From DATKKX01 sp035542775 (GTDB lineage Bacteria; Planctomycetota; Phycisphaerae; UBA1845; UTPLA1): a stretch of 10,210 nucleotides of DNA. Position numbers and translations under genes: made by a program. The stretch is taken from NCBI GenBank assembly GCA_035542775.1, contig DATKKX010000305.1:1-10210 (forward strand), read 5' to 3'. Shown piece by piece: positions 8,064-10,210 of the stretch. Under the pieces are notes generated by a model. It had not been told where the DNA came from and did not search any database. It saw nothing but the letters and a program-made list of their open reading frames with translations. How positions within the stretch are numbered: position 1 is the stretch's first letter; each line of letters starts with the position of its first letter.

Positions 8064-10004
8064 ATGACTCGCGAATGGTCGCAGGAGAAATCAAAGAAAG
8101 GGCGCGGCGCTAGGACGCCGGCGGCTCCCTCATCACCGCGCGGTCGGGCGAGTTCACGAATGGAGCGTCGCGTATTCACCCTTGGATCGCACGGGTGGCT
8201 GGGGCTGGCTTGCCCTGTGCTGGTGGCTATTGTCACCTTTGCGGCGTTCTGGCCTGTTCTCGGCGCTGAATTCGTCAACTACGACGACGACAAGCTGTAT
8301 GTAGACAACCCCAATTACCGCGGCTTCGATGCCGGGCACCTCCGGTGGATGTTCACGACGATGTACATGGGGCACTATCAGCCGCTGACGTGGTTGTCGG
8401 CCGCGATGGACTACGCGATTTCTGGCAAGGAGCCGTCAAGTTACCACCGCACCAACCTTATCCTGCACACACTCAGCGCTGTGATGCTCTACTTTGTGGC
8501 ATTGCGGTTGCTCGCCGCCACGGACACACTGCCCGACGGTCGCGCTCTCCATCGCGGCCTCCCGTTGGCTGCGGCAGCAGCCGCTCTTCTGTATGCCATT
8601 CACCCGCTCCGCGTCGAATCTGTCGCCTGGGTCTCAGAGCGGCGGGACGTGCTCAGCCTGTTTTTTCTCATGGCCGCCCTGTGGGCGTACTTGAGGGCCA
8701 CTACGCCCGGCGAATCAGCGGCGAAGTCGTGGCCGATCTACAGTCTCTCGTGCCTGCTCCTGTTGTGCTCGCTGCTCTCCAAGGCCTGGGGAATGTCCTT
8801 TGTCATCGTTCTAATCATCCTGGACGTTTATCCCCTGAGGCGGCTGCCAGCGTCGCTGACGGCCTGGCGGCTTGCGCCCTCCCACGCGGTGCTGCTGCAA
8901 AAGATTCCATATTTGCTGCTTGGACTGGCCGCCGCCGTGACTGCGGGGTATGCACAGCATTCGGGGACCGTGGACACCATGAGAAGCCTCGGCGAGTGGG
9001 GAGTGATGGATCGCGTCGCCCAGGCGAGCTATGGCCTGGCCTTCTATGTGTCGAAGACCATCTGGCCGCAGGGTCTCGCCGCCCTCTATGAGCTACCATA
9101 TGAGATGAATCCGGTCGAAGCGCGGTTCATTACCTCGTACGCCGTCGTGGCGGTCGGAATAATGCTGGTGTTCCTCGTGCGGCGAAAGTGGCCAGCTCTG
9201 GCCGTGGTTACGATCGTTTATATCGTGGTGGTGGCCCCGGTGTTGGGCATCGTACAGGCGGGGCCGCAACTGGTGGCCGACAAATACAGCTATGTCTGCT
9301 GCATCGGTTGGGGATTCCTGCTGGCCGGCGGCCTGCTGCACCTGTGGCGACGGCACGGGCACTACACGGTCGTGGCGGTCACGGCGGCAGCGACTTGCGT
9401 CTTACCCATCACGTTGTTCACCCTGACCTATCGGCAGGCAGGCGTGTGGCATGATTCGAGGTCTCTATGGCAGCACGCTCTGGATGCCGGGCAGCCCAGC
9501 GCACGCGCCCATCTGGGCATGGGCCGCGTGCTTTCGCAGGAAAGACGCAACAGCGAGGCGATCGGACAATTTCGAGCCGCCGCTGCGATCCGGCCGGACT
9601 TCGGCCACGCGTGGCATGAACTGGGCAATGCCCTGTACCGAGAGCAGGCTCTTCCTACGGCAAAGCCGGTCGACCGGCAGCGAATCATCGAGGAAGCCAA
9701 GACCGCCTATCGCGAAGCGGCGCGGTTTATGGTGGAGCGGTACGATCCGCTGGTGAACCTCGGGCAGATCTACCTCGAGGAAGGCAGAATAGACGAGGCC
9801 GAGGCTGTGTTCCGGGAGGCCGTCTCCTACGTCGACACCCGCCCTGAGGGCGGCTTCTCACCCTGGCCTAACTATGCACTGGGACACGCGCTGTTCCTGC
9901 AGGGGCATTTTCCGGAGGCGCGTGAGTATCTCATGAAGGCCAGCAGGCACTCGGAGACGCGCGAAGCAGCCGAAGCGGATCTCAGGCGGTTACCGCCGCC
10001 GTGA
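8064..10004 (+). CDS. TMTC-like polytopic membrane protein with C-terminal TPRs
   Basis: A 646-residue protein with about 11 predicted membrane segments (roughly 47-67, 132-150, 166-180, 194-211, 225-240, 244-257, 281-296, 354-372, 378-396, 411-426, 434-455) and then TPR-like helices (about 481-640). The first extramembrane loop has NYDDDKLYV, an acidic motif placed as in GT-C glycosyltransferases, followed by GHYQPLTWL, HPLRVESVAWVSERRDVLS and, later, VADKYSYV and WHDSRSLW. These are hallmarks of bacterial proteins resembling eukaryotic TMTC O-mannosyltransferases. A role in transferring sugar from a lipid carrier to exported proteins is plausible but unproven. The TPRs are recognisable at ARAHLGMGRVLSQERRNSEAIGQ, PLVNLGQIYLEEGRIDEAEAVF and PNYALGHALFLQGHFPEARE. 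The true start is uncertain: the first 32 residues are basic and unlike the family, and M33 (8160) lies just before the first membrane segment; neither start has a strong ribosome binding site. The gene stands alone. Confidence 0.85.
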   Translation: MTREWSQEKSKKGRGARTPAAPSSPRGRASSRMERRVFTLGSHGWLGLACPVLVAIVTFAAFWPVLGAEFVNYDDDKLYVDNPNYRGFDAGHLRWMFTTMYMGHYQPLTWLSAAMDYAISGKEPSSYHRTNLILHTLSAVMLYFVALRLLAATDTLPDGRALHRGLPLAAAAAALLYAIHPLRVESVAWVSERRDVLSLFFLMAALWAYLRATTPGESAAKSWPIYSLSCLLLLCSLLSKAWGMSFVIVLIILDVYPLRRLPASLTAWRLAPSHAVLLQKIPYLLLGLAAAVTAGYAQHSGTVDTMRSLGEWGVMDRVAQASYGLAFYVSKTIWPQGLAALYELPYEMNPVEARFITSYAVVAVGIMLVFLVRRKWPALAVVTIVYIVVVAPVLGIVQAGPQLVADKYSYVCCIGWGFLLAGGLLHLWRRHGHYTVVAVTAAATCVLPITLFTLTYRQAGVWHDSRSLWQHALDAGQPSARAHLGMGRVLSQERRNSEAIGQFRAAAAIRPDFGHAWHELGNALYREQALPTAKPVDRQRIIEEAKTAYREAARFMVERYDPLVNLGQIYLEEGRIDEAEAVFREAVSYVDTRPEGGFSPWPNYALGHALFLQGHFPEAREYLMKASRHSETREAAEADLRRLPPP

Positions 10005-10061
10005 CCTGGAAGAAAACATAGTTCCGGCGAACGGGATCGATTTCGAGAACCCTCTCCGCTG

Positions 10062-10079
10062 AGCATTACGGCGAATGCT
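10062..10079 (+). terminator. Weak candidate terminator hairpin after membrane-TPR gene
   Basis: AGCATT and AATGCT form a perfect 6-bp stem around ACGGCG, about 58 bases after the stop of the membrane-TPR gene. No T-run follows, so an intrinsic terminator is not established. The rest of 10005-10210 shows no gene. Confidence 0.25.
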
Positions 10080-10210
10080 TGATCGCGCGGACAAAAGCGC
10101 GGTCCCTCGCTCTTCTTCGTTGTCGGCACTCACATTCTGGTAACGGCCAGCCGGCCTTCCGTGACATTCGGGAAAGTCACTCAGTCAGCGCGACCATCAC
10201 GGCCCTTAGT

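Noticed and set aside
7735..8113. Overlapping short open frames on both strands in the uvrB-side spacer
   Set aside because: Neither translation has a recognisable domain, and they overlap each other. A decayed gene is possible but unsupported.
8345..9091. Open frame of 248 codons on the + strand in another phase
   Set aside because: It overlaps the membrane-TPR gene; its Arg- and Ala-rich translation lacks the membrane segments and motifs seen in the true frame.
10082..10101. GCGCGG repeated across ACAAAA as a repeat element
   Set aside because: Only two short GC-rich copies, easily explained by chance.

Overview
The window looks like chromosomal DNA from a GC-rich, diderm, environmental bacterium, most likely a planctomycete or a close PVC-group relative. 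The clues are a PEP-CTERM-tagged secreted protein, a lipoprotein with an LAAC lipobox, a large exported family 2 glycosidase, and a TMTC-like membrane protein ending in TPRs. The phylum is an inference from gene content; there is no rRNA or tRNA gene. No phage, plasmid, insertion sequence, CRISPR array or defence system is visible.

Layout from left to right. An exported GH2 beta-galactosidase-type enzyme runs leftward from 1908 and leaves the window before its stop codon. A 436-bp divergent spacer with two strong dyads separates it from a rightward PEP-CTERM protein (2345-3130). A 354-bp spacer follows, with three closely packed hairpins and then a long imperfect hairpin that ends in a run of six T. 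Next is a rightward lipoprotein of the endonuclease/exonuclease/phosphatase fold (3485-4339). It converges on a leftward gene that joins a response-regulator receiver domain to a CheX-type phosphatase domain (4393-5271). Upstream of that, also leftward, is full-length uvrB (5503-7524). A spacer of about 540 bp with a GC-rich hairpin and a small dyad, but no recognisable gene, leads to the rightward membrane-TPR gene (8064-10004). The last 206 bp hold one small hairpin.

The genes do not form one pathway. The GH2 enzyme, the PEP-CTERM protein and the lipoprotein are all predicted to be exported and would suit a polysaccharide-degrading, surface-attached life, but their spacing and orientation argue for separate transcription units. 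UvrB is a housekeeping repair gene. REC-CheX belongs to two-component or chemotaxis signalling.

Several open frames lie on the wrong strand inside the GH2 and uvrB genes; two exceed 480 codons and are codon-bias shadows. The best leads are the REC-CheX fusion, the hairpin cluster after the PEP-CTERM gene, the dispersed-repeat-like palindromes in the spacers, and the planctomycete-style TMTC-like protein. I found no convincing evidence of a wholly new multi-gene system.
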